This document shows, piece by piece, positions 21,588-36,197 of a stretch of DNA of 64,000 nucleotides. A program made the translations under genes and the position numbers. Under the pieces are notes generated by a model. The model saw nothing but the letters and a program-made list of their open reading frames with translations, had not been told where the DNA came from and did not search any database. Source of the stretch: Tetradesmus obliquus (taxonomy: Eukaryota > Chlorophyta > Chlorophyceae > Sphaeropleales > Scenedesmaceae). Position 1 is the first letter of the stretch, and each line of letters opens with the position of its first letter. The stretch spans positions 4,030,001 to 4,094,000 of the forward strand of contig CP126196.1 of the NCBI GenBank assembly GCA_030272155.1, read 5' to 3'.

Positions 21588-24500
21588 GATTTCCATGTGC
21601 ATAAGCTTTTACCATCGACCCCGCATGCCTCGTAGATGCTCACTCTCACATCTGCCACTGCTGCCTGCCACTGCCGCTGCCGCTGCCGCTGCCATTGCTG
21701 TGCTGCATCCCAGGTGCACAAGCTGTCAGGCCTTGCTGACTCAGACGCCTCCTGGGGTCAGCCCGTGTGGACGCCTGACGGCTCCGGCATTGTTGCTGTC
21801 GCCTGGCCACACAAAGCAGCAAACTTCCTGCACACCTCGCGCCGGCTGGGCATTGTGCACTGCTTCAACAGGCCCTGTGGCTTGCATTACATCCCTTACC
21901 AAGCACCACCTGCAGCAGCAGCAGCAGCGGCTGCTGGTGATGCTGGCCAGCAGGCAGCTGATGGTGCAGCGGCAGCAGGAGCAGCAGCAGATGTGGCCAC
22001 TGTGCCGCTTACGGCGTCACTGCTGAGTGGCTTGAGTCCGGCGTTTACACCAGATGGCAGCCAGCTGCTGTTCATCTCGCAGGAGGCTGCTGCTGCTAGC
22101 GGCGTGCATGCTGCCACATCTGCGCTGTACAGCTTGGCTTGGAGTGGGCAGGTGCGTGTGCACGGCAGGTGCCTCGGTTGAGCCGTTGGCCGGTGTTGTT
22201 GGACTTGATTGTTGTTGCTACAGATGAAATATCTGCTGCATGTTGTGCGTGGCGCATGCCCTGCAACATCAGCACATGCTTCAGCACGGAGTGGTGCCCG
22301 CAGCTGTGAAGGATGCTGGCATCGCTGCATCACTCCATCACTAGAAACTCTGCACCTGTGAAGGATGCTGGCATCGCTGCATCACTCCGTCACTAGAAAC
22401 TCTGCACCTGTGAAGCATGCTGGCATTACTCCATCACTAGAAACTCTGCAGCTCTGAAGCATGCTGGCATCGCTGCACCACTAAAACCACACGTACTCCT
22501 GCTCTCATGACTTCCTGCTGTTCACTTACCCTCCTGCAGCCGGGCCCTTCCCAGAAGCCGCACTGCATCGTCCACGCCGTGCACAAGCCAGACGCCCCGG
22601 GCGCCTTCCCAGGCCTCTACGCCTTCTCACTGCATCACCCATCCCCACTCATCTTCTCTGCAGCCTGGGCTCTGCGAAATTGCCTTCGCAGACATACGCA
22701 CCCCTCAAACAAACATGACAAACATTGCCTGACATGTGACGCTCACACTTTTGCGTTACTTTTGCATCCTTTCACATCCTCCTGCAGCCCAGCCCTTCCC
22801 AGAAGCCGCACTGCATCATCCACGCCGTGCACAAGCCAGACGCCCCGGGCGCCTTCCCAGGCCTCTACGCCTTCTCACTGCATCACCCATCCCCACTCAT
22901 CTTCTCTGCAGCCTGGGCTCTGCGAAATTGCCTTCGCAGACATACGCACCCCTCAAACAAACATGACAAACATTGCCTGACATGTGACGCTCACACTTTT
23001 GCGTTACTTTTGCATCCTTTCACATCCTCCTGCAGCCCAGCCCTTCCCAGAAGCCGCACTGCATCATCCACGCCGTGCACAAGCCAGAAGCCCTGGGCGC
23101 CTTCCCAGGCCTCTACGCCTTCTCACTGCACGAGCAGGGCTTTGCAGGGCCCCAAACCCTGCTGGTCACCAGCCAGTGGTACAGCCAGACCGTTATTTTG
23201 GCGGTGGGACTCAAGGACGGCTCGGTGACGCCGGTGACGCCCACAGACGCGCGGCAAGGGTCCTGGACGCTGCAGGTGGGTTGGTGATGTAGCCTCCGCT
23301 GGCATGTAACTAGATGTATGGCCCTGCACAAGAAGCTGTCTGGATGATGTTTGGGGAGTGCATTGTAATGCTCAGTCAGCTGGCAGGGCTTTGCAGGCCC
23401 CCAAACCCTGCTGGTCACCAGCCAGTGGTACAGTCAGGCTGTTATTTTGGCGGTGGGGCTCAAGGACGGCTCGGTGACGCCGGTGACCCCCACAGACGCG
23501 CGGCAAGGGGTCGTGGACGCTGCAGGTGGGTGGGTGGGTGGGGTGGCTTGCATTCACGCTTGCATCCCAGCATGCGTGGTTCTGCCCATTCAGCGGTTTG
23601 TGAGAGTATCCGTTGTGCAACGCACTGCTCAGACACCAGGAGGGCTGTGCCTGGCTTGAATTGGTGCTGATCATCAGCCAGTGGCACAGCCAAGACCGTT
23701 ATTTTGACAGAGGCTCGGTGAGGCCTGTGACGCCCGCCAGGGCTCATGGACGCTGCAGGTGGGTTGCTGATATGATTTTGTGGTATAGTTCGGAGTTTGG
23801 TGCCGCGCGGTGACAAAGCCTTATGTAGGTAGCTGCAGCGTGCTGGGGTTCATGCGCTTCGAGCGAGTGCTGAGGACCTTGAAAACACTTGCTGGCCTGC
23901 ATGTGTTGCTGTGTGCTGCTTAGTACCACGGCAGCCCAACGCAACTGCTCTTGTGCTTCCTGCTGCTTCTGCTCCTGCTGCTGCTGTCTCTGCTGCAGGG
24001 AGTGTGCAACGGGCTGGCAGTGGCGACCGTGAGCGCCCCGCACCACCCAACACGCCTCATGCTAGCCCCTGTGCCAGCGAGCCTCACTGACAGCAGCAGC
24101 AGCAGCAGCAGCAGCAGCACTTGGGACTGGTCTCCTGTGCAGGCTTTGGAGCCTGACCTGTCGCTGCTGCCTGAGGCAGCAGCAGCACTGTCAGACATGC
24201 AGTGTGAGGTGCTGGATGTGGTGCCTACTGTGGGAGACACAGACCTGCACTTCCAGGCAGTGGTGCAGGTGAGATCTTTTGCAATTGACTATAACAGCGG
24301 GCCTCCTGCCTCTTGCCGCCTGCTGCTTAATGTTTGTTGCTTGCTGTCTGGCTTGTGGGCTGTGTGAGACAATGGTTGCAGTACGTACCGCTGCCAACCC
24401 AAAGCTGCCTTGCATGCAACATGTTGCAACATCTTGAAGCAGCAGCAGCAACGCTGGCAGGCATGCAGTGTGAGGTGCTGGATGTGGTGCCTACTGTGGG

Positions 24501-27500
24501 TGACACTGACCTGCAATTTCAGGCAGTGGTGCAGGTAAGGGTGACATGCACTGAACTGCATTAGCCAGGCCGTCTGACGCTTGCTGCATGCTGCTTTATG
24601 CTTGCTACTTTCGGCAGTATGGGGTTTTGTGGGGTGTTGTAGCTGCAGTGTTTAGTGCTGCCAATAGGAAGCTGCCTTGCAAGCAAAGTATTGCAACACA
24701 TTGCAGCAGGAGCAGCAGCAGCAGCAGCGCTAGCGGACATGTAGCATGGGATGCAGGGTGTGCGTTGTGTCTTCTACAGCAGGCCTACTCAGGAGACACA
24801 ACCACAACCTGCACTGCTGGCACTGCTGTCTCTGTCATACTCGCAGGTGTCCAAGTCACAGGCCGGCCCCGCACTGGTGCCCTGCTGCTGCACATGCACT
24901 GCCTTCCTTTGTTATTCACTTACCACCACCACCACCAAATGCACTGCTGGTACTGCTGTCCCTGTCATACTTGCTGGTCTCCAAGTCCCGGGCCGGCCCC
25001 GCGCCCGCTGTGCTGTGCCTCACGGCGGGCTGAACTTGGTGTAGTGCTTGTTGCTGTCAATGCAATTCACGATACTACACAGTGTCTGTTGTTGCCATGC
25101 ATGATACCACAATATCTGTGCCGTTGCCATGTTTAGGTCTCCAAGTCCCGGGCCGGCCCCGCGCCTGCTGTGCTTGTGCCACACGGCGGCCCGCACTCGG
25201 CAGTAGCAGCAAACTTCTACATGCCATTTGTGCTGCTGGCTGCTCGGGGGTACTCCATTGTGGCAGTTAACTTCCGGGGGTCGCTAGGGTTTGGGGAGGC
25301 CGGGGTTCAGGCTCTGCCGGGGCACATCGGACACTACGATGTTGAGGACTGCATCGCGGCGCTGGACGCTGCGGTTGCCGGCGGTGCGCGCTGTGGGGTA
25401 TTAATGTACTCTTGGTCCTTGTTGTATTGTTACAACAACGAAAGCAAGCACAGCTTAGCCAGTGAGGCATTGGCAGACCATCCAAGTGCAGCACATGCAG
25501 CACTCTTCACAAATGCATTCAGTGAACTTTTGAAATGTTTTGAGCCTGCCTCATGTGATGCTCACTGTGTTGTGCGCTTGCGCGGCTGCACATGCACGTA
25601 TGCTGCGCCTGCACCTACACCGGTCCTCTGGATGTACTAGCTGTGACAGGTCAAACACATCAGCTGTTTCACTGCAATGGGTTGCAAAATCAGTTCCCTG
25701 TCCAAGCACTGCGCTGTTGCTGTTTGTGCATTGCTTGCCTTGCCAACAGGCTTCGCTGACAAGGAGCGTGCTGCGGTCATCGGAGGGTCTCATGGCGGCT
25801 TCCTTACCGGGCACCTCATGGGGCAGCACCCAGAGCGCTTCAGGTCTGTGCTGTTTCATCCAATGTTAGAAGTATTCACAGAACGGCTAATGCACAAATG
25901 TAGAGCTCTCGGCGGCTTCGTGACTGGGCACCTCATGGGGCAGCACCCAGAGCGCATCAGGTGTTGCATGTGTCTTTGACCTCTATGAAAGAGCACACTG
26001 CCTGGCAGCTGCTGACCATAGCACCATTTGTTGCCGCGTTGACACGTTGCGCATGTGTGCTCTGCGCACTGCATTGCCATTGCCGCAGGTGTGCCGGGCT
26101 GCGCAACCCTGTGCTCAACATCGCGCTGATGGTGGGAGTGACAGACATCCCCGACTGGTGCTACGTGGAGGCCTACGGCACGCAGGTGCGCCTGAGCTAG
26201 CGTGATGTGGTTGTTGGCTGTAGTGTTGGGCTTGCATGTGCTGTTGAGTTGGGCGGCCCGGTGCTACGTTCAGGCCTACGGCACGCAGGTGCTGTTGAGC
26301 TAGGGTGCTGTTGAGTCGGGCGTGCAAATGCTGTGTGGAGGCCTACAGCACGCAGGTGCAGGGTGATGTTGTGTTGCGCTTGCATGTGCTGCTGAGTTGG
26401 GCGGCCCTGTGCTACATGGAGGCCTACGGCACATGCATCTGCTGTTGAGTTGGGGTGCTGTTGAGTTGCGCGTGCAAATGCTACATGGAGGCCTACGGCA
26501 CACAGGTGCGCTGAGGCAGGGTGCTGTTGAGTGAGGTTTGCAGGTGCTGCGGAGTAAGGCATGCAGGTTTGCTGCATGGGGCTTGCAGGCGAGCACAAAC
26601 ATGTTCCTGCTTGCTCCTGCATGCGCTGCGCCTGGCCGGCGGGCCACACGCACTTCTGCGCCAAGCCCAGCGCCAAGGACTTGTCAAAGGTCTGGCCTGT
26701 CATGCGGTTTTTGCACGTGTGCTGATGTGCCGCATGCTGATGAGCGCTGCATTCTGTATATGCCTTGCAGGAGGGCTGCAAGCGCTTCAGTGCTGAGCCC
26801 AGCGCCGAGGACTTTGCCAAGTTCTGAGCTGTCATGCGGTTGTTGCACATGTGCTGACGTGCCGCATGCTGATGAGCCCTGCATACTGTTATGCCTTGCA
26901 GGAGGGCCGCAAGCGCTTTAGTGCCAAGGACTTGGCCAAGTTCTGGGCTGTGTCGCCCATCGCTCACATCGGTGGCGTGAAATGTAATGCTGTATACACG
27001 CCTACTGACATACTGCACTTTATATTGCAAGTGCAGGAGGGCCGCAAGCGCTTCAGTGTTGAGCCCAGCGCTGAGGACTTGGCCAAGTTCTGGGCTGTGT
27101 CGCCCATCGCTCACATCGCTGGCGTGAAGGGCCCCATGATGTTCATGCTGGGGGCCAAGGACAGGCGTGTGCCGCTGGACGACGGCTGGCGGTGAGTTGA
27201 CTTGGTCAAGCAGCGGTCAAAGATGTCTTGACCGCGGTCAACGGGTCTGCGGCTTTGCAGGACTCTATAGGCATGTTAATGTTTTGTGCCGCATGACATC
27301 GGGAGCATGAAGGGCCCCATGATGTTCATGCTGGGAGCCAAGGACAGGCGTGTGCCACTGGACGACGGCTGGCGGTGAGTTTGATTCGGTCAAGTCAAGT
27401 CAAGTCAAAGCTGGTCAAACTGCGGTCAAACAGTGGTCATGTGTGTAGTGCAGGGTGTGCAGGGCGGCTGCCGCGTGACTGCGGCATTGTAACATCTGGC

Positions 27501-27774
27501 AGCAGCAACTTGATGGTGTGCCAATCTTGTGAGTAAGCAGTTGCTGGGCTTGAAGTTTGTTGAGTCACCTGATGGCATTCAAGTTGACTGTCTGCACCCT
27601 GTGCTGCTGTTCCATTTCTGTGTGCCCTGCAGCTACCTGGAGGCGCTGCGCAGCCGCGGCGTGGAGACGCGTGTGCTGGTGTTCCCTGAGGACAGCCATG
27701 CCCTGGACAAGCCGCAGACCGAGTTTGAGCAGTGGCTGAACCTGGCCTGGTGGCTGAAGCAGCACATGGGCTAA
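18962..27774 (+). CDS. APEH: Acylaminoacyl-peptidase (S9C prolyl oligopeptidase family)
   Basis: Serine peptidase that removes N-acylated amino acids from peptides. Twelve exons close in frame to 878 aa: 18962-19363, 19614-19767, 20518-20594, 20934-21254, 21714-22151, 23036-23275, 23999-24268, 25137-25383, 25750-25843, 26089-26185, 27037-27191, 27633-27774. The N-terminal third is a beta-propeller ([47 protein letters not shown]). The hydrolase domain has [10 protein letters not shown], the nucleophile in GGSHGG (Ser about 730), Asp about 822 in [12 protein letters not shown] and His about 854 in [10 protein letters not shown]. It is longer than animal enzymes (about 730 aa) because of an Arg/Ser/Ala-rich leader, perhaps a plastid transit peptide, and Ser/Gly inserts. 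At least eight introns carry copies of exon edges. Confidence 0.95.
19846..20370 (+). repeat. Three donor-side copies of APEH exon 2
   Basis: Copies near 19846-19902, 20036-20136 and 20310-20370 repeat the end of exon 2 ([17 protein letters not shown]) with gtgag donors. All lie between exon 2 and exon 3 and none has the exon's own acceptor. Confidence 0.9.
22542..23035 (+). repeat. 248-bp tandem duplication with start of APEH exon 6
   Basis: Two acceptor-side copies precede the full exon at 23036. The unit is 248 bases and includes intron end, ctcctgcag acceptor and about 100 coding bases ([10 protein letters not shown]). The two copies are almost identical, so this is one of the youngest duplications in the window. 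Confidence 0.94.
26200..27036 (+). repeat. Mixed array of APEH exon 10 and exon 11 edge copies
   Basis: To about 26515 there are four decayed donor-side copies of the end of exon 10 (YVEAYGTQ), near 26260, 26330, 26410 and 26490. From about 26617 to 27036 there are three acceptor-side copies of the start of exon 11, after acceptors near 26640 (weak), 26768 and 26900; spacing is about 132 bases. Donor copies come first and acceptor copies last within the same intron. Confidence 0.88.
27308..27375 (+). repeat. Donor-side copy of APEH exon 11
   Basis: Repeats the end of exon 11 ([20 protein letters not shown]) with its gtgag donor, in the intron before the last exon. It carries the catalytic Asp codon but no acceptor. 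Confidence 0.93.
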
Positions 27775-29097
27775 GGAGGCCTCAGGAAGCAGGCTGGTGC
27801 GCAGCATGCAGCTGATGCCGTGATCATCATGATGCATGATGCAACATTGATTAATGAAGTTTATGGTTTTAGGAGGCTGCCCCATGGCTGTTCAACTTGT
27901 CGTTTGGTGCTACAGTGACGGGGGTGCTCGTCGTGTAACATCCCAGGACATGCTCCTATGGCGACGTTGCTGGCGTACATGGTATCCGGTCACCAAAGTA
28001 TCATGATGATGATGCCAGGACATGTGAATCTGGAGAGCTATTGATGTGGGCTGGTGTCTTGGATGACAACCACGCACTGCACAAGCCGCAGAGTGAGTCA
28101 AGATTCTTCTGAAATCAAATGACGGGAAGTGTCTGCACCCGGCTCAGGCCAGGCTGGCCTGGTGGGTAAAGCAGCACATAGGCCGACTTGGAATCGGCCT
28201 GCTGCAGCTGCTGCGGTGGACGCGCCTCTGCAGCTGGTGGCGCTGCCCAGGGCTGCAGCTGGCGCAGCAGCTGTTGCACTGTATGCTTTCTGCCTGTATG
28301 CATGGCACTGCTTCAATCACGTGCGCCTAGAAAGGGTGTGGTTGCCAGTTATGAGGCTGAGCAGCAGTGTATATCGCGAAGAATCAGGGCTCCCTACCTA
28401 TATGTGAAGTGGTATGTGATGTGCGGCACGTACATATGCTGGGCCAGCATGTCAGCAATTCTGCCTGCACCCTTTGGCGTAGCCAGATATCCCCGTGGCA
28501 TCGAATTGTCTGGACACAAAAGCAGCCATTCGGTTTGAATGGTGGCCTGCAGGTATTCGCTGGCACCAGCTGCTCCACCAGCAGCAGCAGCAGTACCACC
28601 GCACGCTGTACTGCATCACCACAGGCAAGACGTCGTGTACCACTGCGACTGTTTGAAGCACGGTAACATTCAAAATTTGGCACCTTGTGAAGATGCATGA
28701 AAGGCTCCTACCCACTGCTCGGTGGTGATTGTTGCTCCTCCCGCCCCAGGCTAATCGGGCGTGCGTATAATGCGCTGGCAGCCTGATCAATTATGTTTGA
28801 TCTTTCAAAGGGTTCCTGAACGGATCTGATAAGTGTAAGGCTACAGCTCAGGATAACAAGCGTGGGTGTGTTGTCCGTGAAGAACTGCTCCATGACACTT
28901 TTCCCTCTGTCGGGACCTTACCGATATCACTGTCTGTCGTTCTTTTCGTTGACGTGTTCCGGTGCCTCATCGTGTGCCAAACGACACAGCAGACAAGTCA
29001 ATCCTCATTGCATCAACAGCTCACGAATGCAGCACGAAAGTTAGCCAGGAAATATAGTTCAGGGGGGACGCCTGACTGACTGCAGCAGCGCTCTGCG
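27775..29097. other. APEH 3' flank and PP1 upstream region
   Basis: A TGTAA, the usual chlorophyte polyadenylation signal, occurs near 27935 and could end the APEH transcript. Apart from the decayed exon copy at 28058-28180 I see no gene. Open frames between 28129 and 28698 have no recognisable family or splice structure. Confidence 0.5.
28058..28180 (+). pseudogene. Decayed copy of the APEH last exon
   Basis: 28058-28095 resembles the segment around the catalytic His codon (27690-27725), and 28150-28178 resembles the last codons (27747-27774). The parts are separated by unrelated sequence. It lies 3' of the functional stop. Confidence 0.75.
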
Positions 29098-32054
<2,957 letters not shown>

Positions 32055-33472
32055 GCAAGCTGGCACAGCAGCTAGCGGAGCAGCTGCAGCTCAGCTGCTG
32101 GCTAGCAGTTGCCAGCATGGCAGCAGCGGCAGCAGCAGCAGGAGGCATGCGCGGCAGCTGCGCGCAGCATGATCAGCACGCTGTGAGCCTGGCATTGCTG
32201 CGTACGTGAGCGCTGCAGCATGTTGCTGCTGCATGTACGGCTGACTGCTGCGTGCGCCGTCGCAGGCGGCAACAGGTGCTGAGCTTTGCAGCTGCAACGG
32301 GGGACGGGATGTAGTAGGACTGGCGGTGGTGTGCGTGAGGCGAGCATAGGCGGGCCGCGTGCTAGGATAATGACAGAACTTTTGGTGTGCATGGCTTGTG
32401 GCAGCTGTGCAAGCACATGGCCTAATGGTTGTGCACACAGCACACGTCGCTTTCATTGGCGGCTGTGCTGGGCTATGTGGCAAGAGTTGGTGGCATATCA
32501 GCTTTGCAATGGTCTGCAGGGCTGCAGGGCAATGCGGCCGCCGCTGGCACTGCAGTTGGTGTGGTGCTGCAGCTGTAAGGGAGTGCGGTGAGTGTGCTGT
32601 GGGGGCTTGCGAGCACTGTAAGGCCAATACAGCGCACTGGCCAGGGGAGTGACCTGCAGCACATGCAGCGCGTGAAATGCTGCTGATGGTGCTGCAGCAA
32701 CTGGCACATGTGCTGCATCACCCCTCAGGCCTTGTGTTGAGGCCAGGTGAGCTTTTGCTGTGTGCTTCACGGCTTGGCGCCACAGTACCAGCACGCTGGA
32801 TCTTCATATCAGTGTTCTTTTTCTCTGTGCATGTTCAACCCATGCAGAGGATGGCCTGGGAGCTGGTGTTTCTTGTGCATGGCGGCGTTGAGGCATGCAG
32901 CCGCTGATACGCTGCGCCGTTGCTGCTGTTTGCTGCACCGCCTGGCTGTCGTGTGTGTGCGCTCACGGTGATTTCTGCATGCCGTTTTGGTGCTGTTTTG
33001 CGGAAGTGATTGATGCTCTATGCTTTGATCCTGCCGTCTTTGTTTGACCTGCTGCTATTTGAACCAGCGGCACCGAACGCACAGACTGGCTGCTGCGTTG
33101 TGGCAGCTATAGCTGAGGGTGATAGCGTTGGTTGCTATAGCACGTTGACTGTAAATATGCTTTGTTCTTGCAGTGTTTGCTCCGCTCAGCTCGCAGAATG
33201 TACTGTCTTCCCTGCAACTTTTGGTATCAGCTGTTGCATGCGCTGGTGTCTAGTGGCAGTGTGGGTGTCACTTGGATTGGACCCTGCTGTGTCTAGGGTT
33301 GATGACCAGAGTAAGTGCGAGGGTCTTGCACAGAACTAGATTTGAAAACGCAAAACTTGCCTTGAATCAGCTACATCCGTCGTGAACTTGCTTCAAGCAC
33401 GCTCAGCATTCGAGCCGTCCACTGAACGAAACCAGTGCACAGCAGTGTGATCAGTGAAAAAGACCTGCTGCA
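32055..33472. other. PP1 3' flank and RRP41 upstream region
   Basis: TGTAA occurs at 32574 and 32618 and may mark the end of the PP1 transcript. No coding exon is recognised. Minus-strand open frames between 32091 and 32794 are Ala/Cys/His-rich with no family signature. Confidence 0.5.
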
Positions 33473-35945
33473 ATGGGGCAGAAGGAGTTTATCACAACAG
33501 AAGGTCTTCGCAGAGATGGCCGCAGAGCCAAGGAGCTAAGGCGAATCAAGTGCCAAGTCGGAGTGCTGCAGGACGCAGACGGGTCAGCCATGTTTGAAAT
33601 GGGCAACACACAGGCAAGCACCCTTGTCCAAAGCAAGGTTTTATACATGCCATCGGTGTTTCATCCCGCAATAGGAGCGAAAGTCCCCTGCCTGACATGC
33701 AGCCTCCTGCTGCTGCCGCTACTGCTGCTGTTGCTGCAGGTACTAGCATCAGTCTTTGGGCCGCGGGAAGTGGAGTCACGAGCAGACATCAAGCAGGATA
33801 GAGCCATCGTCAAGTGTGAATACGCCATGGCTAACTTCAGCACAGGTGCGCAGGCGTGCAGCTGCAGCAGCAGATGCCCAGAGGGAGAGGCAGTATGGCA
33901 AGTTCAGCTCAGGCTGCAGTGCTGCACTAGCATTCTTTCAGAGGCTGGCAGTGCTGCACAGTGTGCAATTGTGCAACCAGCAGGTTCAACAGGGAGTGGC
34001 TGGCCTGTGCCGCCTCTTGTGCAGTCTATCAGCAAGCAAGCAGGCAGGCAGGCAGGCAGGCAGGCAGGCACGCATGCATGTACGCCGCAAGCGAGCAAGC
34101 AAACAGAAGGGTTGACTCAAGCCCTAATGCCTTCTTTCAACTGCTGTGTGTGTTACGGCTTACGCGCAGGCGAGCGGCGGCGGCGAGGCAAGGCAGACCG
34201 GCGCTCCACCGAGCTGTCGAAAGTGATCCGCAACGCGCTGGAGCAGACGATCTGCGTGGAGCTGCTGCCACGCAGCCAGATAGACATCTGCGTGCAGGTG
34301 GGCGGTGTGTGCCTGCAGCAAGATGTGGTTGTACATTGAGTAAACGACCCTGGTATCAGGAAAACCTCATCTATCCATATATGTCCCATGTTCATGAATG
34401 AGGGTGATCTGTGTGCAGCTGCTGCTGCGCAGCCAAATAGACATCTGCGTGCAGGTGGGCGGTGTGGGCCTCCTAAACCCAGGGGTGGGCTTGCAGCAAG
34501 ATGTTATCGTGATTGTGCACACTGTGATGTCTTCAGAGGGCGACCAGCCGCACGTGCCTCCTTCGACGTGCCTGCCACAAGGCGTAGCTGCACAGTGTGC
34601 ACCGTCTTTGGACATGCGTGGACCCGCGTTCAAGTGCTGTTGTCACTGCAAGTGTCCCTTTCTTTGCAGAGTGCTGATCTTACTTGGGCTGGCACACAAC
34701 ATGTTGTAAAATGAATACTCACCCTTTACAACAGCACGCAGTGTGGCTGGCGGCTCCTGGCTCTGCCAAAGCATCACAAGCTGTGCACAGCAAGGCGGCA
34801 GTTCTTCAGCCATTGCTGACATGTAGGCTCCTGTGCTGCAGCCATGGGCGCCATGCAGTCAGGGCGCTGGTTGTTGTGCCTGGTTGGATAATGTGTGTGG
34901 CTCCACTATGAGTAAAGTGCCTGGCTGCATTGTGCAGGTGCTGCAAGCAGACGGCGGCACGCGCTGCGCGTGCATCAACGCAGCAGCGCTGGCACTGGCA
35001 GATGCGGGCATACCCATGAAGGTGCGCAGGCGCCAATGTAGCATGCACGCAGGTGTAGTTTTGGTGTTTATTATTGTCTGCAGTATCCTTAAAAGCTGTC
35101 TGCTGTAGCTATATAGACAATCTTGCTGCCCTGCCTTTTGTAACACAGGGCTGCTGTGCGGTTGCAGGCGATAGCACGTCTTCAAGGGCAAGCACAAGGT
35201 TCAGGCTGTGCAATATGCTACTGCAATCGCTAGACATATCGCCACAGCAGCCGCTTTGTTGCTTCATGTTGTGTACGTGTGATACGTCATTTCATGCGTT
35301 CGGCAGGACATGGTGTTGGGCTGCGCAGTAGGCTACCTGCAATCGATCCTGTTGCTAACTCTCTCCTCATATCTGCTGTGGCCTTCCTGCAGCCACCTAT
35401 GCAGTTGTGTCTCATGCACACCACAGGATATGGTGTCGGGCTGCGCAGTAGTCTTCCTGCAGTCCACTCCGCTGCCGGACCTCCCACCACATCTGCTGCG
35501 GTCTTCGTGCACTCACCTAGCCATGTGTTTCGTGCACACCGCAGGACGAGCTGTCGGGCTGCGCAGTAGTATTCCTGCAGTCCACCCCGCTGCTACATCT
35601 CTCCCATATCTGCTGCAGCTTTTCTGCACTCATCTTTGTATTTGTTTTTCATGTGCCCCGCAGGACATGGTGTCAGGCTGCGCAGTAGGCTACCTGCAGT
35701 CAACCCCGCTGCTGGACCTGAACTACACAGAGGACTCAGGAGGAGGGCCAGACATCAGCGTAGCTCTGCACCCCAACCTAGACAGGCTGGTGCTGCTGCA
35801 GATGGACGGCAAGCTGCCTCCTGATGTGTTTGAGGAGTGCGTCGCCCTAGCAGTGGACGGCTGCAAGGCTGTTGCCAGCGTGATGCGGGCCGAGCTGCTG
35901 CGGCACGTGAAGCGGCAAGCGGTCGCACAGCAGCTGACCAGCTAG
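33473..35945 (+). CDS. RRP41: Exosome complex subunit RRP41
   Basis: RNase PH-fold subunit of the exosome ring that processes and degrades RNA in nucleus and cytosol. Exons 33473-33613, 33740-33845, 34170-34297, 34938-35021 and 35664-35945 close to 246 aa, the normal family length. Landmarks are the start [65 protein letters not shown], the conserved [16 protein letters not shown], and [13 protein letters not shown]. Plant RRP41 keeps phosphorolytic activity; whether this one does cannot be told here. Intron 1 has a GC donor (cag/gcaagc), is 126 bases long and has no in-frame stop. Copies of exon edges lie in introns 3 and 4, and the last exon is copied again after the stop. Confidence 0.96.
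34039..34070 (+). repeat. (GCAG)n microsatellite
   Basis: About seven GGCA units in intron 2 of RRP41. Confidence 0.95.
34415..34455 (+). repeat. Donor-side copy of RRP41 exon 3
   Basis: Repeats the end of exon 3 (RSQIDICVQ) and the first intron bases gtgggcggtg, downstream of the real junction at 34297. Confidence 0.92.
35308..35663 (+). repeat. Three acceptor-side copies of RRP41 exon 5
   Basis: After gcag or cacag near 35308, 35428 and 35544, the start of exon 5 ([13 protein letters not shown] and variants) is repeated before the full exon at 35664. Spacing is about 118 bases. Each copy stops matching after about 45 coding bases. Confidence 0.93.
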
Positions 35946-36052
35946 CAGTTGTGGCGGCTGTGTTGCTGGAGCTTGCTGCATCGTATGTATGTGCACTAGC
36001 CTTGGTGCTGCTGGCCTTGGTAACCAACAGCGTTTGGGGAACAGCGTGTTGG

Positions 36053-36197
36053 TTTGCACGGCAAGCTGCCTCCAGATGTGTTTGAGGAGTGCGTGGCATT
36101 GGCAGTGGACGGCTGCAAGGCTGTTGCCAGCGTAATGCGGGCCGAGCTGCTGCGGCACGTGAAGCGGCAGGCGGTGGCGCAGCAGCTGACCAGCTAG
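36053..36197 (+). pseudogene. Downstream copy of the RRP41 C-terminal exon end
   Basis: Repeats 35801-35945 almost base for base, including the stop codon ([19 protein letters not shown] is intact). It lies 110 bases after the functional stop, so it is probably in the 3' UTR. Confidence 0.93.

Noticed and set aside
22542-27036. Assembly artefact as the cause of all duplicated exon edges
   Set aside because: Most copies differ by many substitutions and indels, have different flanks, and follow a strict polarity relative to transcription on both strands. Only the newest near-identical units (248 bp and 268 bp) could be artefacts.
26197-27114. 305-codon open frame on the minus strand
   Set aside because: It is antisense to APEH exon copies and stays open because of the repeats; composition is low-complexity and no family matches.
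32091-32627. Minus-strand open frame of 178 codons after PP1
   Set aside because: Ala/Cys/His-rich, no recognisable motif, in the expected 3' UTR region of PP1.
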